Notes: generated by a model not told the origin, from the letters alone. A DNA stretch of 64,000 bases from Blastocatellia bacterium (GCA_003168335.1 PMSM01000010.1:843588-907587), one strand, 5' to 3'. Numbered from the stretch's first letter, positions 31,195 through 40,037 are shown. Translations and numbers: made by a program.

Positions 31195-32604
31195 ATGAAC
31201 TACGAAGTGGTTGTTGTTGGCGGTGGCATCGGCGGACTAACCACCGCTGCTTTGCTGGCAGCGCGAGGCGTGAAGGTTTGCTTATTCGAGAGACAATCGG
31301 GTCCAGGTGGTTGCGTCGCCAACTTCGAACACCTTGGTTACGTGTTCGAGCCGACTGCCGGCATGTATTCGGGTTGGGAACCGGGTGGAATCTTCGAGAG
31401 ACTCTTCGCGGAACTGCCGGTCGGTCCGCCGGAAGTTGATCGGCTTTCGCCGGCGTATGTTGTGCGATTACCGGATCGCACGGAGATCGCCGTCCCTGAC
31501 AACCCGGATCACTTTGAAGACAATCTTCGTTTGGCTTTCCCCGAATGTTTCCAGGCGGCCAGCGCGTTTTATCGCCAGCTGGCGGAAATCGGGCATTCCG
31601 CGGCGAACGATTCCGCGCCCTCAAGTGAAACGACTGCGGCTCATCTAGCTGATTGCTCAAAGAGATTCCGGCGCTTCATCGATGTTCAACTGCAAACTTT
31701 TATCCAAAGTGCCAGCGACCAGTGCTCACTCCGCGATGCGGCACTCGCGCTGACCACACCGCTTCGTGGCCTGTGGGCCATTCGCGGCGGCGCTCAGACG
31801 CTGGCTGACGCCCTGGGTGAATCATTGAAAAAGAGCGGCGGCTCGCTGCGTTTGAACTCCCCAGTCTTGCGCCTGGCCTATGGTTCAGATGGGACGCCCA
31901 TCGGCGTCGACTTATTGAACGGCGAGCGCGTGACGGCAACGCGGGCGATTGTCAGCAACCTGACCGTTTGGGACACGTACGGAAAGCTGTTTGGATTAAG
32001 TCGGACGCCGTCGGCGATCTCGGCCCAACTGAAACAGCTGCGGGCCTGGGGAGCCTACCTGCTCTTTCTGGGAATGGATCGACGCGCGGCTTCGCGCCTG
32101 AGCTCAACTCGCATGCTCGTACTTACTGATTGGCAGGAGAACCAGAGCTACGCACCCGTTCAGGCGCAGTTTACTCTTGCTGCGGCGCCGGCATGGGATG
32201 CGCGCGCTCCTGAGGGCAAACTGGCGGTTACCGTCTCGACCTTCACCAACGCCGAAGATTGGTTTGCCTTTCACGAAGATGAGACGGCGCATGAGGAACA
32301 AGATCAGTCGACGCTTGCGTCCGTGTGGTCACGACTCCACGCCGCGATGCCCGAACTCGGCGATAGCGTCGAAGTGATCGAGACCGCCACGCCACGAACT
32401 TTTTATGAGAACACCCGCCGCAGACTCGGAATGATCGGTCGGCCCGGTGGGTATCTGAAACTGGCGGAAGCTGAATCCCAGTTTAGCAGGACCGTTTTCC
32501 CGAATGTCTTCCTGGTTGGCGATACCATTTGCTCCGGTCCTGGTCTGGCTGGAGTCTCTCACTCGGCCTTAGCCCTCGCTGATATTCTCACTTCTCGTAC
32601 CTAA
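31195..32604 (+). CDS. Phytoene desaturase/carotenoid isomerase-like FAD oxidoreductase
   Basis: Flavoprotein of the CrtI/CrtO/CrtISO group, 469 aa. N-terminal FAD Rossmann motif VVVVGGGIGGLTTAALLAAR with the following E of LFERQSGPGG (about residues 4-38). The C-terminal FAD-binding stretch VFLVGDTICSGPGLAGVSHSA places the flavin end. The middle is a helical substrate cap (FYRQLAEIGHSA). The ATG at 31195 lies 4 nt after the CPBP stop, so they are cotranscribed. The longer open frame overlaps the CPBP gene and is rejected. No carotenoid synthase (crtB/crtE) is nearby, so the substrate may be a carotenoid, a retinol-like compound or another polyene. Confidence 0.85.
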   Translation: MNYEVVVVGGGIGGLTTAALLAARGVKVCLFERQSGPGGCVANFEHLGYVFEPTAGMYSGWEPGGIFERLFAELPVGPPEVDRLSPAYVVRLPDRTEIAVPDNPDHFEDNLRLAFPECFQAASAFYRQLAEIGHSAANDSAPSSETTAAHLADCSKRFRRFIDVQLQTFIQSASDQCSLRDAALALTTPLRGLWAIRGGAQTLADALGESLKKSGGSLRLNSPVLRLAYGSDGTPIGVDLLNGERVTATRAIVSNLTVWDTYGKLFGLSRTPSAISAQLKQLRAWGAYLLFLGMDRRAASRLSSTRMLVLTDWQENQSYAPVQAQFTLAAAPAWDARAPEGKLAVTVSTFTNAEDWFAFHEDETAHEEQDQSTLASVWSRLHAAMPELGDSVEVIETATPRTFYENTRRRLGMIGRPGGYLKLAEAESQFSRTVFPNVFLVGDTICSGPGLAGVSHSALALADILTSRT

Positions 32605-32686
32605 CCATCGCACCTGACGAAAATCAGATAGGATTGGTCTTTACGCCGGTTTTCGCCCAGTGTATAGTGTCTGGCGACAATCGACT

Positions 32687-33067
32687 ATGTACATAACCAT
32701 CGACGAATCCGACCGCCGTCCGATCTATCGCCAGGTAGCAGATGAGATCAAAGGATTGATTGCCCGTGGTGAATTACGCGAGGGGATGGCCTTGCCGCCG
32801 GTTCGTCAGGTGGCTGACGACCTGGGCGTGAATCTGAATACGATAGCTGCGGCTTACCGAGAGCTGCAGAAGGAAGGACTACTAAAAGTCCGGCACGGTT
32901 CAGGGGCCCTGGTTTCAGCTCGCCGAGTTGCGCAGCAGAACGATGCGGAGTTACGCAAACCTCTGCGCGCAAGTCTTGCGCATTTGGCGTTGGCCGGGCT
33001 GCCACGCCCGGAGATCGTTGAGATCGTTAACGAAGAGATCCGCCTGTTGTTCAAACGCGATCGATAA
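32687..33067 (+). CDS. GntR-family regulator, YtrA subgroup
   Basis: Short GntR repressor. The winged helix spans ADEIKGLIARGELREGMALPPVRQVADDLGVNLNTIAAAYRELQKEGL, and the effector domain is only ~50 residues, as in YtrA, which controls ABC transporters. Start at 32687 (MYITIDESDRRPIYRQ); an ATG nine codons upstream is possible. Upstream, ATAGT (32664-32668) and ACTAT (32684-32688) form a short inverted repeat that could be its operator. No ABC transporter follows, which is unusual for the subgroup, so the target may lie elsewhere. Confidence 0.87.
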   Translation: MYITIDESDRRPIYRQVADEIKGLIARGELREGMALPPVRQVADDLGVNLNTIAAAYRELQKEGLLKVRHGSGALVSARRVAQQNDAELRKPLRASLAHLALAGLPRPEIVEIVNEEIRLLFKRDR

Positions 33068-33090
33068 CTCGGCACTGATGCAGTTTGGTT

Positions 33091-33139
33091 GTGGCACGCG
33101 CATCTTGCGCGTGATTCACGGGCGGGACGCCCGTGCCAC
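33091..33139. repeat. Palindromic element, GTGGCAC...GTGCCAC family
   Basis: The termini GTGGCACGCGCATCTTGCGC and CGGGCGGGACGCCCGTGCCAC form two adjacent hairpins (GCGC..GCGC and GGGCG..CGCCC) between GTGGCAC ends. Same terminal signature as 14497-14558. It lies between convergent genes. Confidence 0.85.
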
Positions 33140-33263
33140 TCTCTCAAACTACAGCAGTGCAATTAACTCCGGACCCTCGCCGTTAGTTATTTGGGTCTTT
33201 GATTCTGTTGACCGAGCGACTTCCCGAATCAGGATCACGCGCTAAGGCTGACCGCTGCACTCT

Positions 33264-33752
33264 TCATCCGGTGCCCGCGACTGGATCATTTTTTGACGCG
33301 GGCTGTTTTGGATTGGCGTGCACGGCGTTGTCCGACCCATCGAGATAGAAATGCCGGACGCCGGTAGTCGGTTGGGTTTCTGTAGTCTGCGGATCGGCGT
33401 TGACCGTGAATTCAGAGTCGGTCGCTGTTATGGTAAAGGCATAACCCTTCAGGTTTGGCGTGCGGGCCGCAAATCTTTGATCCAGATAACCAGCCTGAGT
33501 CAGCGCGTCAAAGTCCCCGTACGATCCGCGCGAAGACTTCATCTGCATTTCGGCCGTGGCGATCGTGCGCAAGGCCTGAATCGCGGAACCCTCATCAGCC
33601 GCTCCCATCGCTTTCGGATAGGCACCCAACCCTGCCGAGGAACTGCCGGAACACGAAGCCAGCAAGACCACGCTCAACAAAAGTGCGAGCAACCCGGCGA
33701 GCCTCTGGGTCGCACACCCATTCACAGCAGTCATTTCTTTCATAGAGTTCAC
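33264..33752 (-). CDS. Putative lipoprotein with pseudopilin-like sequence
   Basis: About 160 residues. A hydrophobic signal ends in a lipobox, LLASC (cysteine near residue 34), so it is probably a lipoprotein. The body contains DEGSAIQALRTIATAEMQMKSS, which resembles the helix-to-loop region of type II secretion/type IV pilin-like proteins common in this phylum, where small Tyr/Asp-rich segments (RGSYGDFDALTQAGYLD) follow. It lacks the class III N-methylation motif, so it is not a normal pilin. Start among three nearby ATGs is uncertain. It lies 12 nt after a VWA gene on the same strand and shares its transcript. Confidence 0.7.
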   Translation of the reverse strand: MNSMKEMTAVNGCATQRLAGLLALLLSVVLLASCSGSSSAGLGAYPKAMGAADEGSAIQALRTIATAEMQMKSSRGSYGDFDALTQAGYLDQRFAARTPNLKGYAFTITATDSEFTVNADPQTTETQPTTGVRHFYLDGSDNAVHANPKQPASKNDPVAGTG

Positions 33753-33764
33753 CGCCGCACTTAC

Positions 33765-34772
33765 CTACTTTCCATAGTAACCACGCTTGGCACGCACCGC
33801 CAGCTCTGGATGCCCAACCAATTGCACGGTGACCGCGCGCCACGAGCCGTCGCGCGCATGATTTCCAGGGCGGTAACCAATGCTGTACACCGTACTGAGA
33901 TCGCGAATGACTTGCTGGTAGACGCCCTCAAGATCTTTCACTTTCCGGGCCTGATAGATCGCATTGCCGCTTTCAGCCGCGAGCATTGCGAGTTGTTGAC
34001 GGGCCAGCGCGTAGGCTTCCTTAAGCATGCCATGTTTGTCTTGTTCCTTCTCAGTGTCCAGGTAGATGGGCAGCACGATCGTGTCTGAGCGCTGTACGAT
34101 CTTCAGCAGATCCTCGAAGCTCGTCGCCGACCCGTCGCCGAAAACTCCCGGCAGCGCATTGTCCACTCCATCCGTCATTACGACCACGGCGCTGCGTCGA
34201 TTCTCAGCTCGGGACTGCCCCACGACATGCTCCAAAACAAATCGCAGGGCATCCCAAAAGTTCGTGCCGCCAGATGGTTTTTCAATGTCGTCAATGCTCT
34301 TCTTCAAAGCGTTGTGATCATTAGTAAGTCTGGAAACTGCCTGGATATCAGCCGAAAAGGAGAAAATCGCAATTCGATCGGCCGGCCGGGCGGCGTCGAC
34401 GAAGCGCTTTGACGACTTGCGAATCAAACCGATCTTATCCGAGGTTGAGCCGGAAAGATCCAACAACAATACGAGATCAAAAGGTGTCTCTCCGGACGCG
34501 AAGAACGAGACTTCCTGAGGCGCGCCGTTCTCGAAAACTGCGAAGTCTTTTTGTTCGAGATGACCTATGACCGATGAAGCCTTGCGGTTCACCACGCTGA
34601 CATTGAGATTCACCAGGTCCGTGTCAATGCGAACGGTATCGACGGGATCGGGCTTCTGGCCCTTAACGGTGAGCAGTAAGCAGTGAGCAGTGAGCAGAAA
34701 GAAAGCGCTCATCAAGGCGCGGCGTACCCAGAGTCTGGGCGACCGAAAGGAGACCGTCAAGAGTGCCAACAT
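33765..34772 (-). CDS. Secreted VWFA-related protein (tandem copy)
   Basis: Acidobacterial VWFA-related protein, 335 aa. The family lead-in TDLVNLNVSVVNRK is followed by the VWA domain with an intact MIDAS DLSGS (about residue 110) and VVMTDGVDNA, and the C-terminal strands end with VQLVGHPELAVRAKRGYYG. Its signal peptide hydrophobic core (FFLLTAHCLLLTV) is encoded by a heptamer repeat (34669-34696). It lies 126 nt downstream of another VWA gene (34899-36620) with similar C-terminal half, suggesting tandem duplication. Starts considered: ATG 34772 (used) and 34712. Confidence 0.83.
   Translation of the reverse strand: MLALLTVSFRSPRLWVRRALMSAFFLLTAHCLLLTVKGQKPDPVDTVRIDTDLVNLNVSVVNRKASSVIGHLEQKDFAVFENGAPQEVSFFASGETPFDLVLLLDLSGSTSDKIGLIRKSSKRFVDAARPADRIAIFSFSADIQAVSRLTNDHNALKKSIDDIEKPSGGTNFWDALRFVLEHVVGQSRAENRRSAVVVMTDGVDNALPGVFGDGSATSFEDLLKIVQRSDTIVLPIYLDTEKEQDKHGMLKEAYALARQQLAMLAAESGNAIYQARKVKDLEGVYQQVIRDLSTVYSIGYRPGNHARDGSWRAVTVQLVGHPELAVRAKRGYYGK
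34669..34696. repeat. Heptanucleotide tandem repeat inside a signal-peptide codon stretch
   Basis: Four units of GTGAGCA/GTAAGCA on the plus strand. On the coding (minus) strand they read TGCTCAC-type units and encode the hydrophobic LLTAHCLLLTV. Seven bases times three gives a seven-residue period, so unit number changes can shift frame. It is inverted relative to 34845-34900. Confidence 0.85.
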
Positions 34773-34844
34773 TTGCGTACCTGGAAAGTTTAGCGTCGAC
34801 GCTGGATTATCGCCGGCGGAAGGAAACTACGTCCTGCCTACTGC

Positions 34845-34900
34845 ACCGCTTACTGCTCACCGCTTACTGCTTACTGCTCACTGCTCACCGCGCACTGCTC
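34845..34900. repeat. Heptanucleotide tandem repeat array (8 units) between two VWA genes
   Basis: Eight 7-nt units, ACCGCTT ACTGCTC and close variants, from 34845 to 34900, ending within the stop codon of the gene at 34899. It is the inverse of the shorter array at 34669-34696; the two could pair as a long stem around the 5' end of the 33765-34772 gene. Confidence 0.9.
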
Positions 34901-36620
34901 ATTTCGCATAATACCCGCGTTTGCCGCGAGCCACGGAATTCTGGCGATTAACATCGACGCGAATCGCGCGCCACGATCCGTCGCGCACTTTCTTTGTCGG
35001 ACGATAGGACAAAGTATAGACGGTGCCGAGGTCGGCGACTACTCGATCATAGGCGCCGGCCAGGTCTTTCAACTCTTCGCATTCATAGAAAGCTCCGCCG
35101 CCGACGTCAGCCATCTCCTTCATTCGATCGTGGCCGAGATCAAACGTCTCCTGCTGAATGTCGAGCGGGCTCAAAGGCTCGTAGCTCTGCGTATCCGTCC
35201 AGATCGAATACACGACGCCATCAAATTCTTTCGCCCGTCTGACCAGTTCTTCGTAAGGAAGTTTCGATCCTTCGCCGGTTACATTCGGCAGCACGCTATC
35301 CAGGCCATCGCTGATCACCACGATCGCGTTCCGGCGAGAGTCCTTCGCTTCGCGGAACACTTCATCCATGCCAAAGGCCAGCGAGTCGTAAAGCTTGGTA
35401 CTACCCTGCGGTCGTTCGATAGCGTTGATGCGCTGTCGCAAGGCCTCATGGTCGGTCGTCAAGGGCGAAACAACTACTTGCCCACCGGCAAAAGTGATTA
35501 CGCCTATGCGATCAAATGGCCGCGCCGCTTCGACAAAATGGAGGGCCGCAGCTTTGATCAGATCGACGACCTTTGTAGTCGAGCCCGAAAGATCGATCAG
35601 CAACACGAGATTGAACGGGGCCGAGGCCGAATCGAAGTGCGCAATCTGTTGCGGGACGTTGTCTTCGTACAGACGAAAGTCGTCCTTGGTAAGATCATTG
35701 ACCCCGCGATTGGTACCGCGGTCGACAACGCTGACATTGACGCTGACCAGTTCAGTGTCGATCCGGATGATGTCGCCCTCCGAGATTTCTTCGGGCCCGG
35801 TCGAAGGCGGAGCCGCCGTTCCTGCAGCCGCGGTGCTTTTATTCTGGCCGCTCAACTCAGGTCGCTGCTTCGGGCTTGGTAATTCGCCGGGCTCCAGGGG
35901 CTCACGTCTTTCGGGCTGTGTTGCCTGGGTCGTTGCAGCGATTCGCGGCGACTCGTCTCCGGTGGTTGCCAGCGTGATGTTGCCTGCTTGAGAAAAAAGC
36001 TTGACTGCTCTGCCGCCTTTGCCGAGGCGTGCTTGCAACTGCGGGCGACTGGCCTGGCTCACCTGGACGGACGAGAACGACGTAGAGACATTTCCGGTTT
36101 TCGTATCCGCGACCACATCAGCATCGACGTTTTTCGTCAGCTCTGCCCGGATTTCTCCCGAGACGGTCTGAATCAGAAGTGCGGCCGGCGTGCCCAGGAC
36201 TTCAACTGAGCCGTCGCTGGTAATGATCGCCGTGTGAGCACGCTCAGGAATGCGCAGTTGCAGATTAATCCGCGGCGCGCCGGCCGTCCCCCGAGCCACG
36301 CGGATGGAAAGCAAGCTATCGGTTCGCTGAATGACCGCCGGCGAGCGACTCTGCCGGCCACTGTCGTTGATGGCGACGACCGACACGTAGTTCTCTTTCC
36401 ACACCTCGGCGATCACCCCACCGAGCAGGTTTTCGATCCGCAGGTTGCCGTTTGCGGGAAGCTCGAAGCGCAGGCCTTCAGTTGATTGGAAGCCTCGCGT
36501 AGGAATAGACGGCCCAGCATGCGCGACCAGAGCCAGACAGAGAATGGCAATCAGGCCGAATGAGTTTTTAGGGGGAAAGAGGAGAGCACGTCCTTTTGGT
36601 ACAGCTAAGAACATCTTCAT
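34899..36620 (-). CDS. Secreted DUF4097-like plus VWFA-related protein
   Basis: 573 aa, exported (hydrophobic AILCLALVAHA near residue 30). The first ~230 residues are beta-solenoid-like with repeats of the DUF4097 putative adhesin type (NLRIENLLGGVIAEV, IITSDGSVEVLGTPAALLIQTVSGEIRAELT). A proline/glutamate-rich linker (about 235-280) leads to the VWFA-related domain, which opens with TELVSVNVSVVDRGTN and has an intact MIDAS DLSGS (about residue 345) and VVISDGLDSV. The end RVDVNRQNSVARGKRGYYAK matches the downstream paralogue. The fusion suggests surface adhesion or protein assembly outside the cell. First gene of a three-gene leftward group (this, VWA, lipoprotein). Confidence 0.84.
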   Translation of the reverse strand: MKMFLAVPKGRALLFPPKNSFGLIAILCLALVAHAGPSIPTRGFQSTEGLRFELPANGNLRIENLLGGVIAEVWKENYVSVVAINDSGRQSRSPAVIQRTDSLLSIRVARGTAGAPRINLQLRIPERAHTAIITSDGSVEVLGTPAALLIQTVSGEIRAELTKNVDADVVADTKTGNVSTSFSSVQVSQASRPQLQARLGKGGRAVKLFSQAGNITLATTGDESPRIAATTQATQPERREPLEPGELPSPKQRPELSGQNKSTAAAGTAAPPSTGPEEISEGDIIRIDTELVSVNVSVVDRGTNRGVNDLTKDDFRLYEDNVPQQIAHFDSASAPFNLVLLIDLSGSTTKVVDLIKAAALHFVEAARPFDRIGVITFAGGQVVVSPLTTDHEALRQRINAIERPQGSTKLYDSLAFGMDEVFREAKDSRRNAIVVISDGLDSVLPNVTGEGSKLPYEELVRRAKEFDGVVYSIWTDTQSYEPLSPLDIQQETFDLGHDRMKEMADVGGGAFYECEELKDLAGAYDRVVADLGTVYTLSYRPTKKVRDGSWRAIRVDVNRQNSVARGKRGYYAK

Positions 36621-36658
36621 GGTGGCTCGAAGTCTAGTCCGAGATCATTACATTTCGG

Positions 36659-36682
36659 TACCACAGACCAGGTCTGTGCCAC
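36659..36682. repeat. Short palindrome (GTGGCAC family remnant) at the pilT stop
   Basis: CCACAGACCAGGTCTGTGCCAC ends one base before the stop codon of the gene at 36683. It is a single hairpin half of the GTGGCACAGAC element at 14497-14558. Confidence 0.7.
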
Positions 36683-37897
36683 TCATCTTTCGATCATATC
36701 GAGGATCGATTCACTTTTCGGCTCCGGCTTCGGTTTCGGTTTGGCGGCGCCGCCGGCACTGTACTCGCCCAGACGCAGGAGCAGATTGCCCTGGTTCGAC
36801 GCGTACGCCAGGCCATCAGCCTTGGTCACAATTCCTGACCGAACCAGTTTTTCGATTTCGCCGTCGAAGGTTTGCATGCCTTCCATATCGCCCTGCTCCA
36901 TGGCATCCAACAGCGACTTGCCTTCCGTCTCGCCGCGTTCGATGTATTCCTTCGTGCGCGACGTTGCTTTCAGGATCTCGATAGCGGCCACCCGACCGGT
37001 CCCATCGGCGCGTGGCAAGAGCCGCTGCGAGATGATGTAACGGAACGACTGGGCCAGACGCGTGCGAATGATTTTTTCTTCGTTCTTGGGAAAGACACCG
37101 ATGATTCGCTCGACCGTCTTGGCCGCGTCGATCGTGTGCAGTGTCGACAACACCAGGTGTCCGGTCTCAGCAGCTTCCAAAGCCACTTCCATTGTTTCCT
37201 TATCACGCATCTCGCCCACCAGAATGACTTTCGGCGCCTGGCGCAACGCGGCGCGCAAAGCCAGCGCAAAGCTGGGAGTGTCCGAATGAAGCTCACGCTG
37301 ATGGACGGTCGAATTCTTGTGCGCGTGCAGGAATTCTATTGGGTCCTCGATGGTCACGATGTGGTAGAACTTTGTTTCGTTGATGAGATCGATGACAGCT
37401 GCAAGCGAAGAACTCTTCCCGCTGCCCGTCGGGCCCGTCACCAGCACGATCCCATTCTTCAGTTCGACTACTTCGCGTAGTTGGTCCGGCAGACCAAAGT
37501 CCTCAAAGCGCGGCGTACGCGGAGGAATCACGCGCATGACAATCGCGTACGTCCCTCGCTGCTTAAAAATATTGACGCGAAAACGGCTGAGCCCGGGAAC
37601 ACCGAAAGAAAGATCCGTCGAGCCGAATTTCTCCAAACTTTCGAGCGAAGTTTCGTGATTCCCAATGATCAGTTTGGCAATGGCGTAAGTTTGGGGCGGG
37701 GTAAGCTTTTCCAGACCGGCGACCAGGACCGGTTGCAGCTTGCTTACCAGCTCAACCTGCGGCGGGCGGCCGGGCGAGAAGATCAGATCGCTGACCTTAT
37801 CGGAAACTTCGAGCATCTGCTGCAACACCTTGGCCAGATTTAGCGCGGCCGGTGGCGCGGTTGTTTCCTGGGCTGGCGGTTCTTGAATCGCACTCAT
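36683..37897 (-). CDS. Type IV pilus retraction ATPase, PilT/PilU family
   Basis: Hexameric secretion ATPase driving pilus retraction (twitching). Walker A GPTGSGKSSSLAA (about residues 156-168), Asp box EDPIEFLHAHKN, the HQRE motif, Walker B ILVGEMRDKETMEVALEAAETGH, and the His box STLHTIDAAKT. The N-terminal domain (residues 20-120) is normal. The length of 404 aa is longer than typical PilT and its C-terminus has a Pro/Lys-rich stretch, more PilU-like. It follows the SpoIIE phosphatase gene by 47 nt on the same strand. Pilus motor partners (PilB, PilC) are not in the window. Confidence 0.9.
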   Translation of the reverse strand: MSAIQEPPAQETTAPPAALNLAKVLQQMLEVSDKVSDLIFSPGRPPQVELVSKLQPVLVAGLEKLTPPQTYAIAKLIIGNHETSLESLEKFGSTDLSFGVPGLSRFRVNIFKQRGTYAIVMRVIPPRTPRFEDFGLPDQLREVVELKNGIVLVTGPTGSGKSSSLAAVIDLINETKFYHIVTIEDPIEFLHAHKNSTVHQRELHSDTPSFALALRAALRQAPKVILVGEMRDKETMEVALEAAETGHLVLSTLHTIDAAKTVERIIGVFPKNEEKIIRTRLAQSFRYIISQRLLPRADGTGRVAAIEILKATSRTKEYIERGETEGKSLLDAMEQGDMEGMQTFDGEIEKLVRSGIVTKADGLAYASNQGNLLLRLGEYSAGGAAKPKPKPEPKSESILDMIER

Positions 37898-37944
37898 TGG
37901 GATTTGTCGGCTCGCTTGTTTTGAGCAGTCTCCTCGGGTTTTTT

Positions 37945-39240
37945 CTAGATCGCTTTAACGATAAAGAAAGTCACGTCATCAGTCGCGCCGAGCCCTTCGG
38001 TCCAGTTGAGCACATCGCGATGAATGAAATCGATCATCTCGCGCGCGCCCAGGTGCCGGCACTGGCGCACCGCCTCAACCAGCCGGTCGCGCCCGTACTC
38101 CTCACGAGCCCGGTTCATTGCTTCCGTCACACCATCGGTATAAAGCACGAGCACCTGGCCGGGTTCGATCGTCGCGAAGAATTCGTAGTAACGCGTATCG
38201 CGAAACATTCCCAGCGGCACACCGCCACGTTCTTCGAAGTGCACGGTGCCGTCAACCTCCATCAGAAAGGGCGGATTGTGACCGGCGTTGGAGTAAGCCA
38301 CCGTCCGGTTAGCAGCATCCAGAATGCCGTAGAAGGCGGTGACAAACTGGTTTCGCTCGATTGATTCCCAAAGCAGATAGTTGACCTTCGACATCGAGAT
38401 GTGCGGCGCATAGCCAATGTGCGTGGCCGCGCGCAGACTCGCGCGCAGAAACGCCATCAGCAGCGCTGCCGGTACGCCTTTGCCCGAAACATCCGCGATG
38501 ACGATTCCGATCTGATCGTCGTAGATACGCACCCAATCATAGTAATCGCCCGACACTTCCTCAGTCGGGAAGTTGTAAGCGCTGATGTCAAAACCTTCGA
38601 GCTCGGGATCCCGGGCCGGCAACAACTCAAGCTGCACCTGCCGGGCGACCTCGAGTTGAGTTTCCAAACGCTTCTTTTCGATCAACTGATCGTGCAGCAT
38701 TACTTTTTCGATAATGATCGCTACTTGCGACGCGAGCATCCCCAGGACTTCCAGATCGTCCTTTGCATAGGCGTTAAGTTCATCGCTCTCCAGATCGAAG
38801 ACCCCGATGACTTCGTTGTTGGAAATGATCGGAGCGACCATCTCGGAACGGGTGCGCCCGCGGGCATTGATGTAACGCGGCTCTTTGCGCACGTCCGGTG
38901 AGGTGAATGGCTTGCCGCTCACCGCTACGTGGCCAATCAAGCCCTCACCCATTTTCAGGTGCAGCTCCTGCAAATCATCGATGTCATAGCCGCGCACCGC
39001 CTGGGTTTGAAAGACGCACGACTCGTCCCGGGCCCCGTCCCATTCGGGTAAGGGCTGCGAACACTTAACTAAATATATTCCGGCGGCATCGTAGGGGATT
39101 AGCGAATCAAGCGTATCCATGACGAGGTTGAGTACTTCGTCAAGATCCAGCGAACGACTGATCGTCTTGGTGATGTCGAGCAGCATGCGCAGTTTGTCCA
39201 CCACCGACAGACCCGCTGCTTTTTGAATTGTTTCCGGCAT
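37945..39240 (-). CDS. GAF-domain SpoIIE-type serine phosphatase
   Basis: PP2C-like signalling phosphatase, 431 aa. A GAF sensor (about residues 15-170) precedes a short coiled coil (KKRLETQLEVARQVQLELLP) and the PPM/SpoIIE domain with its metal-binding residues in SGDYYDW, IADVSGKGVPAALLMAF and YTDGVTEA. In related systems such proteins dephosphorylate anti-sigma-factor antagonists. Its neighbour pilT/pilU lies 47 nt downstream on the same strand, which would allow linked control of surface motility, but this is inference. The upstream gap to the ImmA gene is 36 nt. Confidence 0.92.
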   Translation of the reverse strand: MPETIQKAAGLSVVDKLRMLLDITKTISRSLDLDEVLNLVMDTLDSLIPYDAAGIYLVKCSQPLPEWDGARDESCVFQTQAVRGYDIDDLQELHLKMGEGLIGHVAVSGKPFTSPDVRKEPRYINARGRTRSEMVAPIISNNEVIGVFDLESDELNAYAKDDLEVLGMLASQVAIIIEKVMLHDQLIEKKRLETQLEVARQVQLELLPARDPELEGFDISAYNFPTEEVSGDYYDWVRIYDDQIGIVIADVSGKGVPAALLMAFLRASLRAATHIGYAPHISMSKVNYLLWESIERNQFVTAFYGILDAANRTVAYSNAGHNPPFLMEVDGTVHFEERGGVPLGMFRDTRYYEFFATIEPGQVLVLYTDGVTEAMNRAREEYGRDRLVEAVRQCRHLGAREMIDFIHRDVLNWTEGLGATDDVTFFIVKAI

Positions 39241-39276
39241 AAAGGAGTGACCGTCCGCTACGGTCTCAGGTTTCGA

Positions 39277-40020
39277 TTATACGTGCTCAGAGCGTGTCGC
39301 AGAAGTGCGCTTATATTCCGGCCAGAGGTGCGTGACTTTGATGCGGTATTCAGCCAGTTGCCGGCTCACGCGAAAGTGACGCGCAATCTCTCGCGAATTC
39401 CGGCCCTCCATTACCAGGCGTCGCAGCGCTCCAAAGGGCACCAGCGCCGCCGCGCCGACGGCGTAAGCCGCTTCTTCATCCGTCTGGTTATAATCGCGCG
39501 CCAACATCCGGCCGGCGGATTTCTTTTCCGGTTCTGACGCTTGTTCCGTCCCCCCTCTCCTTTGGGAGAGCGTTTGGGAGAGAGGGCCTGACGCGTCGTC
39601 AGGAACCCCACCCCTTGATCGCCTCCCCAAAGGGGAGGGGGAAATCGGGCCAGTGATCGCGGCCAGACGGTTTGGTTTGTGGCCCAGAAAGACATGCGCA
39701 ACTTCTTCCATCAGCGTGGCCCGATTCCGCTGTATGCCATGCGCCGGATTCAGGATTACCAGGCGCCATCCATTTGGCAGTGGCCGCGAGCATGCACCGC
39801 CCGACCATTCATCCGCCGCCGCACCCAAAAGGTGCGTGCGCGATTCCGCTGACAACCCTTCGATGCTGTCGAAATCTATGACAAGCAGCCGCGCAAAACT
39901 CGCCAGCGCGAACGGATCGAGGGGTTGATCCTCTGTGACGCCGGCGAACTCACGCAGACCAAGCGCACGCAATTCAAATTGTTTTCGCTTTTCGCTGGCA
40001 GGCAAAAGAAGATTTCGCAC
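39277..40020 (-). CDS. ImmA/IrrE-type zinc metalloprotease homologue with in-frame insertion
   Basis: Predicted partner protease for an XRE regulator. The usual H-E-x-x-H site reads E-E-V-A-H (residues 105-109, in ATLMEEVAHVFLGH); the first histidine is glutamate, and H109 and H114 remain. DYNQTDEEAAYAVGAAALVPF (about 177-197) is the conserved third ligand region. Residues ~125-165 (SPSPLGRRSRGG... GGTEQ) interrupt the domain; they are encoded by a palindromic, repeat-like stretch (39550-39642). The C-terminal ~50 residues look like a small helix-turn-helix (NSREIARHFRVSRQLAEYRI). Catalysis is uncertain because of the changed motif. It is 96 nt downstream of the XRE gene, with a repeat in between. 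Confidence 0.78.
   Translation of the reverse strand: MRNLLLPASEKRKQFELRALGLREFAGVTEDQPLDPFALASFARLLVIDFDSIEGLSAESRTHLLGAAADEWSGGACSRPLPNGWRLVILNPAHGIQRNRATLMEEVAHVFLGHKPNRLAAITGPISPSPLGRRSRGGVPDDASGPLSQTLSQRRGGTEQASEPEKKSAGRMLARDYNQTDEEAAYAVGAAALVPFGALRRLVMEGRNSREIARHFRVSRQLAEYRIKVTHLWPEYKRTSATRSEHV
39550..39642. repeat. Palindromic element inserted in frame in the ImmA-like gene
   Basis: The arms CCCCTCTCCTTTGGGAGAG and CTCCCCAAAGGGGAGGGGG are complementary across a ~55-nt centre. The insert length in the coding frame is about 41 codons (39526-39648) and no stop is introduced. Confidence 0.75.
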
Positions 40021-40037
40021 AAGGGATTATATCGCGT

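Noticed and set aside
34669-34900. CRISPR-like repeat
   Set aside because: Units are 7 nt, head-to-tail without spacers; it is a short tandem repeat.
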